Shown: positions 17,075-35,339, numbered from the stretch's first letter. The stretch is DNA of 64,000 nucleotides from an uncultured Holophaga sp. (GCF_963677305.1 NZ_OY781925.1:178501-242500); one strand, 5' to 3'. The notes: generated by a model from the letters alone, not told the origin. A program made the numbers and translations.

Positions 17075-18309
17075 GCGAATGGAACCCCATCCCCACCCGG
17101 ATCCGCCCCGAGAACTTCGGCCCCATGAAAGGGGCCAACGCCCACGCCCGCTTCACGGGTCCCTGTGGCGACACCATGGAGTTCTGGCTCTTCATGGAGG
17201 GGGTCCACATCCGCGAAGCCAGCTTCACCACCGATGGCTGTGACACCTCGGTGGCCTGCGGCAGCGTGGCCGCCCACCTCTCCATCGACCGCTCCCTGGG
17301 CGAGATGAAGAGCTTCCGTCCCGAAGAGGTCCTGGAGGCCCTGGGGTGGCAGGAGCAGGAGGAGGCCCAGCACTGTGCCCTCCTGGCCACGCGGACCCTC
17401 GGCATGGCCCTGGCCGAGCACGAAGCCCGCCTCAAGGTCGAGGCCGAGCCCGAGACCGGCGCCTCGTGCGGCCAGGGCGGCTGCAGCTCCGAGTGCTGCG
17501 AGAGTTGCGGCACACCCTGCTCCGAGAGCCGGGCGGCCCAGCCCTCCCTTGCCGGGCCGGATCGCGTCCGCCAGCGCATCCTGGTCCTCTCCGGCAAGGG
17601 AGGGGTGGGCAAGAGCACCGTCGCCACCAACCTGGCCATGGCCCTGGCCTCCCAGGGACTGATGACCGGACTCCTGGATGTGGACATCCACGGTCCCAGC
17701 GTCCCCAAGCTCCTGGGCCTGGAGGGCGAGTCCCTCCTGTCCGAGGGAGAGGATCTGCTCCCCGTGGAGCTGGGCAACCTGAAGGTCATGTCCCTGGGCT
17801 TCGCCCTGGGCGCCGACCAGCCCGCCATCTGGCGCGGTCCCATGAAGGCCGGGGTGGTGGAGCAGTTCGTGAAGAAGGTGCAGTGGGGCGAGCTCGATGT
17901 CCTGGTGGTGGACTGCCCCCCCGGCACCGGCGACGAGCACCTCTCACTCCAGCAGGCCCTGGGCCGGATCGATGGCGCGGTCATCGTCACCACTCCCCAG
18001 GAGGTGGCGGTACTGGACGCCCGCAAGGCCGTCTCCTTCTGCCGGGCCGCCCAGATCCCCCTCCTGGGTGTGGTCGAGAACATGAGCGGCTTCACCTGCC
18101 CCCACTGCGCCACGGTGACGCCCATCTTCCAGGAGGCCGGTGGCCAGCGCATGGCCGAGGATATGGGTCTTCCCTTCCTGGGGAGTCTGGCCCTGGATCC
18201 CAAGGTCGGGAGCGATGGGGACGGCGGCAAGCCCCGCCTCTACGCCAGTGCCGACTTCGAACGGGTGCTCCAGGCCCTCATGGGTGAGCTGGAAGCCTGC
18301 GGCGCTTGA
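17071..18309 (+). CDS. NifU-like scaffold fused to Mrp/NBP35 Fe-S carrier ATPase
   Basis: A 412-residue fusion. Residues 1-~120 match the NifU/IscU scaffold (NFGPMKGA, GPCGD, DGC, HCALLA) with all three cluster cysteines (C32, C57, C102). A linker (~130-153) contains seven cysteines in 18 residues. Residues ~165-412 are an Mrp/ApbC ATPase: Walker A SGKGGVGKST, VVDCPPGTGDEHLSL, and the CPHC pair near NMSGFTC that binds a bridging cluster. Mrp delivers [4Fe-4S] clusters to apoproteins, so the fusion would build and deliver on one chain. It follows the C-GCAxxG protein with overlapping stop/start. Confidence 0.88.
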   Translation: MSEWNPIPTRIRPENFGPMKGANAHARFTGPCGDTMEFWLFMEGVHIREASFTTDGCDTSVACGSVAAHLSIDRSLGEMKSFRPEEVLEALGWQEQEEAQHCALLATRTLGMALAEHEARLKVEAEPETGASCGQGGCSSECCESCGTPCSESRAAQPSLAGPDRVRQRILVLSGKGGVGKSTVATNLAMALASQGLMTGLLDVDIHGPSVPKLLGLEGESLLSEGEDLLPVELGNLKVMSLGFALGADQPAIWRGPMKAGVVEQFVKKVQWGELDVLVVDCPPGTGDEHLSLQQALGRIDGAVIVTTPQEVAVLDARKAVSFCRAAQIPLLGVVENMSGFTCPHCATVTPIFQEAGGQRMAEDMGLPFLGSLALDPKVGSDGDGGKPRLYASADFERVLQALMGELEACGA

Positions 18310-18321
18310 CCAGGGGGAAGC

Positions 18322-19131
18322 GTGCTTGAGGTCACCCTCCTCGTCGACAGCCACGCAGCGGATCCGGAGCTCCAGGTCGAGCATGGCCTGAGCTTCCTGG
18401 TCCAGTGCGACGGAGAGGTCATCCTCTTCGACACCGGAGCCTCGGGGGCCTGGCTGGCCAATGCCCGCCATCTCGGGCTCCCGGTGGAGCGCATCGGACA
18501 TCTTGTGCTGAGTCACGGCCACCGGGACCACACCGGGGGCGTGGCCGAGCTCCTGGAGCTGATCCCGGAAGTGGAGGTCTGCATGCACCCCAGGGCCCTC
18601 GTACCGCGCTGCAGCCGCCATCCGGGCTTGGCCCCCAGGCCCCTGGGCTTCCCCGCCCGCTCCTGGCAGGCCCTGGCTCCGAGGGCGGACCGTATCCGTT
18701 GGAGTACGGCCCCCATGGCGCTTGCGCCGGGCATCGGTGTCTCGGGCCCCATTCCCCGGCGGCATCCCCAGGAGCTGCACTCGGGGCCCTTCTTCCTGGA
18801 CACCCATGGGCAAACCGAGGACCTGCTGGAAGACGACCAGGCCCTCTGGATCCGTACCCCGGAAGGCCTTGTCGTGGTGCTGGGCTGCACCCACGCCGGA
18901 CTCGCCAACACCCTGGATCACCTCCGGGAGCTGACCGGGGAACGGAGGATCCGGGCTGTCCTCGGAGGACTGCACCTTGCGAAGGCCGACCCAGAACGCC
19001 TCGCCTTCACCGCCGCCCGCCTGCAGGAGGCGGCCCCAGGTGAGATCCTCGCCTGCCACTGCTCGGGAGAAGCGGCAGCCCTGGCGCTGGGCTGCCGCTG
19101 GATGGCGGCCGGTGAGACCTGGGTAATCTGA
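18322..19131 (+). CDS. Metallo-beta-lactamase-fold hydrolase
   Basis: A 269-residue MBL-fold protein, starting with GTG at 18322 after AGGGGGAAG. SHGHRDHTGG is the HxHxDH metal site, LGCTHAGLANTL and GGLHLAKA give later metal ligands, and LACHCSGE ends the domain. The layout resembles the family annotated as dihydropterin-type synthases (MptA-like/PepG-like) in methanogens and anaerobes. The substrate is unknown. It is 12 bases after the NifU-Mrp gene and probably the last gene of the operon. Confidence 0.75.
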   Translation: MLEVTLLVDSHAADPELQVEHGLSFLVQCDGEVILFDTGASGAWLANARHLGLPVERIGHLVLSHGHRDHTGGVAELLELIPEVEVCMHPRALVPRCSRHPGLAPRPLGFPARSWQALAPRADRIRWSTAPMALAPGIGVSGPIPRRHPQELHSGPFFLDTHGQTEDLLEDDQALWIRTPEGLVVVLGCTHAGLANTLDHLRELTGERRIRAVLGGLHLAKADPERLAFTAARLQEAAPGEILACHCSGEAAALALGCRWMAAGETWVI

Positions 19132-19170
19132 GCCGGCTGCCCCGGGGAACACCCGGGTCGCCCCCTTTTC

Positions 19171-20871
19171 TCAACCCTTCGCTTCGTCCCTCATCTCTCC
19201 GCAGCAGGTGGGCGCCACCAGCGTACCCTTCCAGATGGCATAGCGCCGGTAGCCCCCAGCCAGGTTCCGGACCTTGAAGCCGTGCTGGCTGAGGATACGG
19301 CTGGCCACGTAGCCCCGGAGCCCCACTTGGCAGAAGACCAGGAGCTCCTTGTCCCGGGGCAGCTCGTCAAGGCGTGACCGCAGGGCATCCACGGGAACAC
19401 AGATGGAGCCCGGGATGGTGCCATTGGCGTTCTCCGGCAGGGAGCGCACATCGAGCAGCATCTGCCCGGCATGGACCTGGTCCAGGTCTTCCAGTTCCCA
19501 GAGTTCGACATCGCCCCGCAGCACGTTGGAGGCCACAAAGCCGGCCATGTTGATGGCGTCCTTGGCACTGCCGAAGGGGGGCGCATAGGTCAGCTCCATG
19601 TCCTCCAGGTCGTAGACGCTGAGACCCGCGCGCTGGGCGACGGCCAGGACATCCAGGCGCTTGTCGATCCCATCGGCACCCACAGCCTGGGCTCCGAGGA
19701 TCTTCCCCTCCGGGGAGAAGAGCAGCTTCAGGGACATGGCCTGGGCACCGGGATAGTAAGTGGCGTGCTGGGGGGGGTGGAGGTAGACCTTGCGATAAGG
19801 GATGGCCTTCTGCCCGAGGGCCTTTTCAGTGAGCCCCACCATGCCGAAAGCGAGGCTGAAGACCTTGCAGATGGCGGTGCCCTGGGTGGCCTTGTAGCGA
19901 CTGTCCCGGCCCAGGATGACCTCGGCGGCGATGCGGCCCTGGCGGTTGGCGGGGCCTGCCAGGGGAATCAGGGCGGGATCGCCGCTCACGAACTCCCGCA
20001 CCTCCACGGCATCACCCACGGCAAAGATGGAGGGGTCGCTGCTGCGCATCTGGTCATCCACCTGGATGCCGCCACTGCGGCCAAGGGTCAACCCCGCCTC
20101 CCGGGCCAGGCTGGTCTCCGGCCGCACGCCGACCGACAGGATGGCCAAGTCACAGGCCAGCCGCTCCCCATCTTCCAACAGAGCCACCAGATGGCCACCC
20201 TGGGACTCGAAGCCCTTCACAGACACCCCCAGGCGCAGGTCGACGCCGTTCCGGGCCAGCTCCTCATGAAGGGGATAGATCATGTCCGCATCGGCCAGTC
20301 CCATAACGTGAGGGAGCCGCTCCACGAGGCAGACCTCCAGCCCCCGGTGCCGGAGGGACTCCGCCACCTCCAGGCCGATGTAGCCAGCGCCCACGACCAG
20401 GACCCTCCCTGTGTGGCGGACCTTGAGCCCCTCCATGATGGCGTCCATGTCCTCGATGTTCCGCAGGGTCCGGACCCTGGGGTCCTCCACTCCGGGGAGG
20501 GGCGGCAGGATGGGGGCGGCGCCGGGGCTCAGCACCAGGGCGTCATAGGGCTGCTCATAGGTCTCGCCGGTGGCCAGGTTCCTTGCCCGGATGCGCTTGG
20601 TGGCCCGGTCGATGGAGAGGACCTCGGTCTGCACCCGGACATCCAGGGCGAAGCGGGCCCGCAGGCTCTCGGGGGTCTGCACCAGGAGGCGCTCCCGCTC
20701 CGGGATCACCCCACCGATGTGGTAGGGCAGGCCGCAATTGGCGAAGGAGACATAGGGCCCCCGCTCGAAGAGGATGATCTCGGCATCCTCGGAGAGCCGA
20801 CGCGCCCTTGCCGCGGCACTGGCACCTCCTGCAACCCCTCCGACGATGACGATCCGCAGCGCTGAACCCAT
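19171..20871 (-). CDS. CoA-disulfide/persulfide reductase with C-terminal rhodanese domain
   Basis: A 566-residue flavoprotein. The N-terminal IVIVGGVAGGASAAARARRL binds FAD. SFANCGLPYHIGG carries the single active-site cysteine of CoA-disulfide reductases. VLVVGAGYIGLEVAESL is the NAD(P)H fold. The last ~90 residues are a rhodanese (LLVFCQVGLRGYVASRIL with the active cysteine). CoADR-rhodanese fusions reduce persulfides and polysulfides with NADH. The ATG at 20871 has AGGAGGAG before it and is preferred over an ATG eight codons upstream. It converges on the MBL gene and complements the SQR-like flavoprotein 8 kb away. Confidence 0.9.
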   Translation of the reverse strand: MGSALRIVIVGGVAGGASAAARARRLSEDAEIILFERGPYVSFANCGLPYHIGGVIPERERLLVQTPESLRARFALDVRVQTEVLSIDRATKRIRARNLATGETYEQPYDALVLSPGAAPILPPLPGVEDPRVRTLRNIEDMDAIMEGLKVRHTGRVLVVGAGYIGLEVAESLRHRGLEVCLVERLPHVMGLADADMIYPLHEELARNGVDLRLGVSVKGFESQGGHLVALLEDGERLACDLAILSVGVRPETSLAREAGLTLGRSGGIQVDDQMRSSDPSIFAVGDAVEVREFVSGDPALIPLAGPANRQGRIAAEVILGRDSRYKATQGTAICKVFSLAFGMVGLTEKALGQKAIPYRKVYLHPPQHATYYPGAQAMSLKLLFSPEGKILGAQAVGADGIDKRLDVLAVAQRAGLSVYDLEDMELTYAPPFGSAKDAINMAGFVASNVLRGDVELWELEDLDQVHAGQMLLDVRSLPENANGTIPGSICVPVDALRSRLDELPRDKELLVFCQVGLRGYVASRILSQHGFKVRNLAGGYRRYAIWKGTLVAPTCCGEMRDEAKG

Positions 20872-20894
20872 GTCTCCTCCTGAGCCTTGGCTCA

Positions 20895-20927
20895 TTATGA
20901 TACATAACTATTGGGCTATATTGTCAA
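20895..20927 (-). promoter_or_regulatory. Promoter and short palindrome before the CoADR-rhodanese gene
   Basis: On the minus strand TTGACA (20922-20927) is a consensus -35 box. Downstream is a perfect 5-3-5 inverted repeat TTATG-tat-CATAA (20895-20907) covering the likely -10 region. It may be an operator. It is short and AT-rich, so chance is possible. Confidence 0.4.
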
Positions 20928-20940
20928 CTGGATTCCCATC

Positions 20941-21040
20941 TTCCAGTCCGGCCGCCTGGGAATCGGGCAGAGGTGCCCTGGCCCCAGGGGCACCCACTTC
21001 CCATCGGCAGGAAGGGCCCTGGGGTCCAGGAACGGATGAG
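20941..21040. other. Gap between the CoADR-rhodanese gene and the rpoC terminator
   Basis: GGTGCCCTGG and CCAGGGGCACC (20972-20994) form a near-perfect hairpin without a T run. Otherwise nothing recognisable was seen in this 100-base stretch. Confidence 0.3.
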
Positions 21041-21077
21041 GAAAGCGCCCGGCCCCAAGCTGGGACCGGGCGCTTCC
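21041..21077 (-). terminator. Terminator of the rplKAJL-rpoBC operon
   Basis: AAGCGCCCGGTCCC pairs with GGGGCCGGGCGCTT around a short loop. The stem is about 14 pairs with one G-U, followed on the minus strand by TTTCCTC. It lies 25 bases after the rpoC stop. Confidence 0.75.
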
Positions 21078-21101
21078 GGCGGGCGGGATCAGGTCCCGGT
21101 G

Positions 21102-25319
<4,218 letters not shown>

Positions 25320-25382
25320 GAGAACTCTCTCCAAATCAGTTCACGGGGTTGCAGGGTGGAGGAACCGGAGGGGCCCCTCCCA

Positions 25383-29903
<4,521 letters not shown>

Positions 29904-30161
29904 GGATCACTCCTGAGTCAGCCCGGCCGGACGGGCGATCCGGGGGCGGTTGTAAACGGAATTCTGCAAAGGATCTGCCGCTGAAACAGGCCTAAGGCCA
30001 GCTTCCACCCGTTCTTCCGGCGTGGAAACGGACCCTATCAACTTGGGGGTGCTGGTGCACAAAGGTGGTTGCAACCGGAGCCCTTCGTATCGGCTAGAGA
30101 TCAAAGCCTGGCATCGGGACGCCAGACACAAGAAAGTAGCATACCACTTTCGACGACTCAA
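29904..30161 (-). other. rplL-rpoB intergenic leader
   Basis: About 258 bases of untranslated DNA between the attenuator-like hairpin and the rpoB start. I see no reading frame with a ribosome binding site here. It probably forms an RNA leader that adjusts rpoB/rpoC expression relative to the ribosomal proteins, as between rplL and rpoB in other bacteria. Confidence 0.4.
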
Positions 30162-30204
30162 AGGACAAAGCGCAAGGCGCGAATCGCACCTTACGCTTTG
30201 TCCT
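30162..30204 (-). promoter_or_regulatory. Long hairpin after rplL (attenuator or RNase III site)
   Basis: AGGACAAAGCGCAAGGCGCG pairs with CGCACCTTACGCTTTGTCCT around three bases, a 20-position stem with two imperfect pairs. It starts 17 bases after the rplL stop on the minus strand and is not followed by a clear T run. The position matches the partial terminator/RNase III processing site of rplJL-rpoBC operons. Confidence 0.6.
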
Positions 30205-30220
30205 CGAGACGAGGCCGAAG

Positions 30221-30595
30221 CTACTTGATCTCGACCTTGGCGCCGGCAGCCTCCAGCTTCTCCTTCATCTTCTGGGCTTCCTCCTTGGGAGCGCCCTCCT
30301 TGATGACCTTGGGGGCGCCATCGACCATGTCCTTGGCTTCCTTCAGGCCCAGGCCAGCGACGAGCTCGCGGACGGCCTTGATGACGTTGAGCTTGTTGGC
30401 GCCGGCATCAGCCAGGACGACGTCGAACTCGGTCTTCTCCTCAGCGGCGGCGGCCGGGGCAGCGCCGGCGGCGGGAGCCGCAACGGCAGCGGCGGTGACG
30501 CCGAAGCGCTCCTCGAGGGCCTTGACCAGGTTGGCCAGCTCGAGGACGGTCATGGTTTCAATTTCCTGGATCAGCTGATCAGCGGTGAGAGCCAT
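30221..30595 (-). CDS. rplL: 50S ribosomal protein L7/L12
   Basis: A 124-residue stalk protein. It has an N-terminal dimerisation helix ([20 protein letters not shown]), an Ala-rich hinge (~45-55) and the C-terminal factor-binding domain ending [13 protein letters not shown]. Length is typical. AGGAG precedes the ATG. It lies 56 bases after rplJ in the usual order. Confidence 0.97.
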   Translation of the reverse strand: MALTADQLIQEIETMTVLELANLVKALEERFGVTAAAVAAPAAGAAPAAAAEEKTEFDVVLADAGANKLNVIKAVRELVAGLGLKEAKDMVDGAPKVIKEGAPKEEAQKMKEKLEAAGAKVEIK

Positions 30596-30651
30596 GTTGA
30601 ACTCCTCTCAAAATTTTTGAATCGAATGGGGGATGTACGGCGAGGCAGCTA

Positions 30652-31146
30652 CTAGGCAGCGCCTTCTTCCTTCTGCTTCCGGATCTGGTCCAGGGCGATG
30701 GCCAGGCCAGAAATGGGGTACTGCATGAGGTAGAGCAGCTTGCCGATGAGGACCTCGCGGCTCGGCAGCTCCGCGATGGCCTGGAACTCCTTGATGGAGA
30801 CTTCCTGGCCGTCGAGGATGGCACCCTTGAAGGTGGCAGCCGGATTGTCCTTGAGGAAGGTGCTGACAGCCTTGGCGAGGGAGACGACATCACTCTCGGT
30901 GGTGGCCACAGCGGTGGCACCCTTGAAGTGGGGCGTCAGAGCCTCGAAGACGGTCTCCTTGACAGCCAGGCGGAGCAGGGTGTTCTTGGAAACCCGGTAC
31001 TGCCCCTTGCTCTCGCGGATGTTCTTGCGGAAGATGGTGTCTTTTTCGACGGTCAGGCCCTTGAACTCGAGGACCACCGCAGACGTGGCTGCGGAGAAGG
31101 TGCCCTTGAGCTCGGCGACTTCTGTGCTTTTCTGGTCACGATCCAT
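30652..31146 (-). CDS. rplJ: 50S ribosomal protein L10
   Basis: A 164-residue L10, the base of the L7/L12 stalk. [18 protein letters not shown] and [13 protein letters not shown] are family signatures. The ATG at 31146 (MDRDQKST) has GAGGCGG upstream; four extra codons are possible but would overlap the rplA stop. The C-terminal helix that binds L12 dimers is present ([17 protein letters not shown]). Confidence 0.95.
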   Translation of the reverse strand: MDRDQKSTEVAELKGTFSAATSAVVLEFKGLTVEKDTIFRKNIRESKGQYRVSKNTLLRLAVKETVFEALTPHFKGATAVATTESDVVSLAKAVSTFLKDNPAATFKGAILDGQEVSIKEFQAIAELPSREVLIGKLLYLMQYPISGLAIALDQIRKQKEEGAA

Positions 31147-31154
31147 GGTCCGCC

Positions 31155-31847
31155 TCACTTCTCAACAATGCTGGTGGACAGGGTGACGCTGGGGCCCATG
31201 GTCGAGGCCATGTGGATGGCCTTGACGTACTTGCCCTTGGCCGCAGAAGGCTTGGCCTTCTGGACGGCATCGATGAGAGCCTTGGCGTTTTCGGCCAGCT
31301 TCTCGACACCGAAGGAGAGCTTGCCCACGGGGGCGTGGATGATACCGGTCTTGTCAACGCGGTACTCGACCTTGCCGGCCTTGATCTCCTTGATGGCCTT
31401 GGCCACGTCGAAGGTCACGGTGCCCGTCTTGGGGTTGGGCATGAGGCCACGGGGACCCAGCACCTTACCCAGACGACCCACACCCTTCATCATGTCCGGG
31501 GTAGCCACGAGAGCGTCGAACTCGAGGAAACCGCCTGCGATGCGCTCAACGAGATCATCACCGCCCACGATTTCCGCACCGGCGGCCTCGGCATCCTTGA
31601 TCTTTTCGCCCGCAGCGATGACAGCAACCCGCATGGTCCGGCCCGTTCCGTGGGGCAGGACGATGGTGCCACGGACCATCTGGTCAGCGTGGCGGGGGTC
31701 GACGCCGAGCCGCATGTGCACTTCAACCGTCTCGTCGAACTTGGCGAAAGCCAGGTCCTTGATCGTGGTGAGCGCCTCATTCAGCTCATAAGGGCGATCT
31801 TCGACCTTGGAGGCGGCGGCCTGGTACTTCTTGCCAGGTTTTGCCAT
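31155..31847 (-). CDS. rplA: 50S ribosomal protein L1
   Basis: A 230-residue L1. The opening [33 protein letters not shown] and the signature [21 protein letters not shown] are diagnostic. AGGAG sits five bases before the ATG. L1 often represses its own operon by binding the mRNA; no clear target site was picked out. Confidence 0.97.
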   Translation of the reverse strand: MAKPGKKYQAAASKVEDRPYELNEALTTIKDLAFAKFDETVEVHMRLGVDPRHADQMVRGTIVLPHGTGRTMRVAVIAAGEKIKDAEAAGAEIVGGDDLVERIAGGFLEFDALVATPDMMKGVGRLGKVLGPRGLMPNPKTGTVTFDVAKAIKEIKAGKVEYRVDKTGIIHAPVGKLSFGVEKLAENAKALIDAVQKAKPSAAKGKYVKAIHMASTMGPSVTLSTSIVEK

Positions 31848-31924
31848 ATTTACTCCTGTTTTGAAGATCTTCCGCGATGACGGTCGCGGTTACCGGGAGT
31901 CCCGCACGACGCGGGATTCCGTAC

Positions 31925-31950
31925 GAAAACACGGGGACCGGGGTCCCCGG
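31925..31950 (-). promoter_or_regulatory. Short GC-rich hairpin between rplK and rplA
   Basis: On the minus strand GGGGACC and GGTCCCC form a tight stem, followed by GTGTTTTC. It sits about ten bases after the rplK stop inside the operon and could be a weak attenuator or an mRNA structure bound by L1. Confidence 0.35.
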
Positions 31951-31958
31951 GCTCAGGT

Positions 31959-32390
31959 TCAGTCGATGATTTCCACACCCATGGAGCGCGCGGAGCCACT
32001 GATGGAGCGCATGGCGGACTCCAGGCTGGCGGCGTTCAGATCGGGCATCTTCACCTTGGCGATCTCCTCGATCTGGGCCTTGGTGATCTTGCCCACCTTC
32101 ACCTTGTTGGGGGTGGCGCTGCCCTTGTCCAGCCCGATCTTCTTCTTGATCAGGACGGCCGCGGGAGGGGTCTTGAGGATGAAGCTGAAGCTGCGGTCAG
32201 CATAGACGGTGATGACGACGGGAAGGATGGTGCCCTTCTCGACGGCGGTCACGGCCTTGGCGTTGAACTGCTTCACGAACTCCATGATGTTGACGCCATG
32301 CTGACCCAGGGCGGGGCCCACGGGAGGAGCAGGAGTCGCCTCACCGGCGGGGAGCTGCAGCTTGATGTAGCCAGTGATCTTCTTGGCCAT
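31959..32390 (-). CDS. rplK: 50S ribosomal protein L11
   Basis: A 143-residue L11, which binds the GTPase centre of 23S r[24 protein letters not shown] and [14 protein letters not shown] are diagnostic, and the C-terminal [17 protein letters not shown] fits. The ATG at 32390 follows GGAAAGAAAACA. An upstream in-frame ATG at 32426 lacks a ribosome binding site and does not match the family start. Confidence 0.97.
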   Translation of the reverse strand: MAKKITGYIKLQLPAGEATPAPPVGPALGQHGVNIMEFVKQFNAKAVTAVEKGTILPVVITVYADRSFSFILKTPPAAVLIKKKIGLDKGSATPNKVKVGKITKAQIEEIAKVKMPDLNAASLESAMRSISGSARSMGVEIID

Positions 32391-32495
32391 TGTTTTCTTC
32401 CTTTCCCGCAACCGATTCCGGCACATGCCGGCGACAGCTGCCTTGAAGGGCGTGCGGCAGGATCACCGCCTCGCCTGGTTGTGCTGAAAGGCGTG

Positions 32496-33128
32496 TCAGC
32501 GCTTTTCAACCTGAATGAAATCGAGCTCCACGGGAGTGCTGCGACCGAAGACGGTCACCATCACCTTGATGGTGGAGCGCTCTTCGTGGATCTCTTCCAC
32601 ATCCCCCTCAAAATTAGCGAAGGGGCCATCAATGATACGGACTTTTTCGCCCTTTTCAAAGTGGAATTTCGGCTTGGGACGTTCCTGCGTCTCTTCCGTG
32701 TGGTTCATGATCTGGCGGACCTCCTCCTCAGTGAGGGGGGTGGGCCGCTTCTTGTTGGCGCCGACAAAGGAGGTCACCTTGGGGGTATTGCGGACCAAGT
32801 GCCAGTCGGCATCCTCCATCTCGTAGTTGGCGCCCTTCTTGGTCACGGCGATCTGTACGAGCAGATACCCGGGGAAGGACTTGCGCTTCTTCAGCACCCG
32901 CTCCTTCTTCCCGGTCTTGGCATCGACCTTCATCTCTTCATAAGTCTCCTCGGGGATCTGGATGTCCCCGAAGCTCTCTTCGCGCTCTTCCATCTTGACC
33001 CGCTGGCGCAGGCTCTCCATCACCTTGGCCTCATAGCCGGAATAGGTGTGGATGATGAACCAGGCCATCATGCGCTCAGTGGCAACGCCCGCCTTTTCCA
33101 TCCTGACCTCCGTCATATCGGACATCAT
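32496..33128 (-). CDS. nusG: Transcription termination/antitermination factor NusG
   Basis: A 210-residue NusG. The NGN domain begins MAWFIIHTYSGYEAKVMESL, and VTSFVGANKKRPTPLTEEEV and the KOW motif FEKGEKVRIIDGPFANFEG follow. The insert between strands (~50-80, charged) makes it slightly longer than E. coli NusG. Three starts are possible (33128, 33125 with GGAGG at six bases, and 33101 with another GGAGG). The NGN domain is intact with any of them. Confidence 0.96.
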   Translation of the reverse strand: MMSDMTEVRMEKAGVATERMMAWFIIHTYSGYEAKVMESLRQRVKMEEREESFGDIQIPEETYEEMKVDAKTGKKERVLKKRKSFPGYLLVQIAVTKKGANYEMEDADWHLVRNTPKVTSFVGANKKRPTPLTEEEVRQIMNHTEETQERPKPKFHFEKGEKVRIIDGPFANFEGDVEEIHEERSTIKVMVTVFGRSTPVELDFIQVEKR

Positions 33129-33138
33129 GTTCCTCCGG

Positions 33139-33330
33139 TCAGTGGTGGGGAAGGACGAAGTTCATCCCCCAAGAGATCACCCAGTCCGCGCCCCAGAGAA
33201 AGACTCCCACGAAGACAGAGACCGCGACCACCGCATAGGTGGATCCCAACACTTTGTCCTTGGAGGGCCAGTCCACCCGCTTCAGCTCGAGGGCCAAGTC
33301 CTTCGCCTGATGTTTGATTTTCGCGATCAA
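33139..33330 (-). CDS. secE: Preprotein translocase subunit SecE
   Basis: A 63-residue single-span SecE. LALELKRVDWPSKDKVLGST is the conserved amphipathic segment, followed by one transmembrane helix (YAVVAVSVFVGVFLWGADWV). The start is TTG at 33330, with AGGGGG six bases before; there is no ATG alternative. It lies ten bases ahead of nusG. Confidence 0.93.
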   Translation of the reverse strand: MIAKIKHQAKDLALELKRVDWPSKDKVLGSTYAVVAVSVFVGVFLWGADWVISWGMNFVLPHH

Positions 33331-33360
33331 GGAGAACCCCCTGGAGGGACATGCATTTAC

Positions 33361-33392
33361 AAAACCGGCCCCAGCTCATCACGCCGGGGCCG
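33361..33392 (-). terminator. Probable terminator after tRNA-Trp
   Basis: On the minus strand CGGCCCC and GGGGCCG form a stem with a 13-base loop, followed by GTTTTG. It lies between tRNA-Trp and secE, so it may only partly terminate; secE would otherwise need its own promoter in about 30 bases. Confidence 0.5.
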
Positions 33393-33402
33393 AAACAAGA
33401 AG

Positions 33403-33478
33403 TGGCAGGGGAGACAGGGTTCGAACCCGCGACCTGCGGATTTGGAGTCCGCTGCTCTACCAGCTGAGCTACTCCCCT
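33403..33478 (-). tRNA. tRNA-Trp (CCA)
   Basis: A complete 76-base cloverleaf with encoded CCA: acceptor AGGGGAG/CTCCCCT, D loop with GG, anticodon loop CTCCAAA (CCA), T loop TTCGAAC. It lies between rpmG and secE, its usual place. Confidence 0.97.
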
Positions 33479-33535
33479 ATGCGGGCCTAGTGAAGGAACC
33501 CTGGGTGGGGGATGAGTCCCACCCAGGGCCTCCGG

Positions 33536-33685
33536 TCACTTGGATTCGCGGTGAACCTTGTGTCCGCCGCAGAAGCGGCAGAACTTCTTGAGTTCCAGCT
33601 TACCGGTGACGGTTTTCTTGTTCTTGGTGGAGGTGTAGTTCTTACGCTTGCACTCAGTGCACTGGAGCTGGATGTTGTCACGCAT
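33536..33685 (-). CDS. rpmG: 50S ribosomal protein L33
   Basis: A 49-residue L33, read on the minus strand from the ATG at 33685: it opens [20 protein letters not shown], and later [17 protein letters not shown]. Four cysteines (C9, C12, C36, C39) make the zinc-binding form. It sits eight bases after the tuf stop. Confidence 0.95.
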   Translation of the reverse strand: MRDNIQLQCTECKRKNYTSTKNKKTVTGKLELKKFCRFCGGHKVHRESK

Positions 33686-33693
33686 ATCAGATC

Positions 33694-34893
<1,200 letters not shown>

Positions 34894-34941
34894 AAGTGCC
34901 TCCTGAAGAGAAGTGTGAACCGTTGAGTATACGCAAAAAAC

Positions 34942-35016
34942 TGGAGCCCACAGCCGGGATTGAACCGGCGACCTCGTCCTTACCAAGGACGCGCTCTGCC
35001 ACTGAGCTATGTGGGC
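34942..35016 (-). tRNA. tRNA-Thr (GGT)
   Basis: A 75-base cloverleaf with encoded CCA: acceptor GCCCACA/TGTGGGC, D loop AGTGGCA, anticodon loop TTGGTAA (GGT), T arm GCCGG-TTCAATC-CCGGC. It is the tRNA nearest tuf. Confidence 0.97.
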
Positions 35017-35044
35017 CTAGTCTCCACAGCATCACTGCGGAGGT

Positions 35045-35120
<76 letters not shown>

Positions 35121-35153
35121 AGATCTTCCAATCACCCTGAGGCGACTGGTGAG

Positions 35154-35240
35154 TGGTGCCGAGAGAAGGATTCGAACCTCCGTAACGCGATGCGTGGCAG
35201 ATTTACAGTCTGCTGCCATTAACCACTCGGCCATCTCGGC
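35154..35240 (-). tRNA. tRNA-Tyr (GTA)
   Basis: An 87-base class II tRNA with a long variable arm and encoded CCA: acceptor GCCGAGA/TCTCGGC, anticodon GTA within CAGACTGTAAATCTG. It is the first gene of the Tyr-Gly-Thr-tuf transcript, the order also known from E. coli tufB. Confidence 0.97.
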
Positions 35241-35300
35241 TTGCTTCAAAGATCTTCCTGCTGGGCTTCTCCCGTAGGTTTTTCCCGGCAGGAATAAGAA

Positions 35301-35328
35301 AGGTATCACAGGGAACCCGGAGGCACAA
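35301..35328 (-). promoter_or_regulatory. Possible promoter of the tRNA-tuf transcript
   Basis: On the minus strand TTGTGC (35323-35328) and ATACCT/GATACC (35301-35307) are spaced by 15-16 bases, about 60 bases before tRNA-Tyr. This is a modest match to consensus. Confidence 0.35.
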
Positions 35329-35339
35329 CCAAAAAAAAT

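Noticed and set aside
19131..19170. A terminator between the MBL gene and the CoADR gene
   Set aside because: CCCGGGG and CCCGGGT can pair and CCCCCTTTT follows, but the stem is short and poorly spaced; not strong enough to list.
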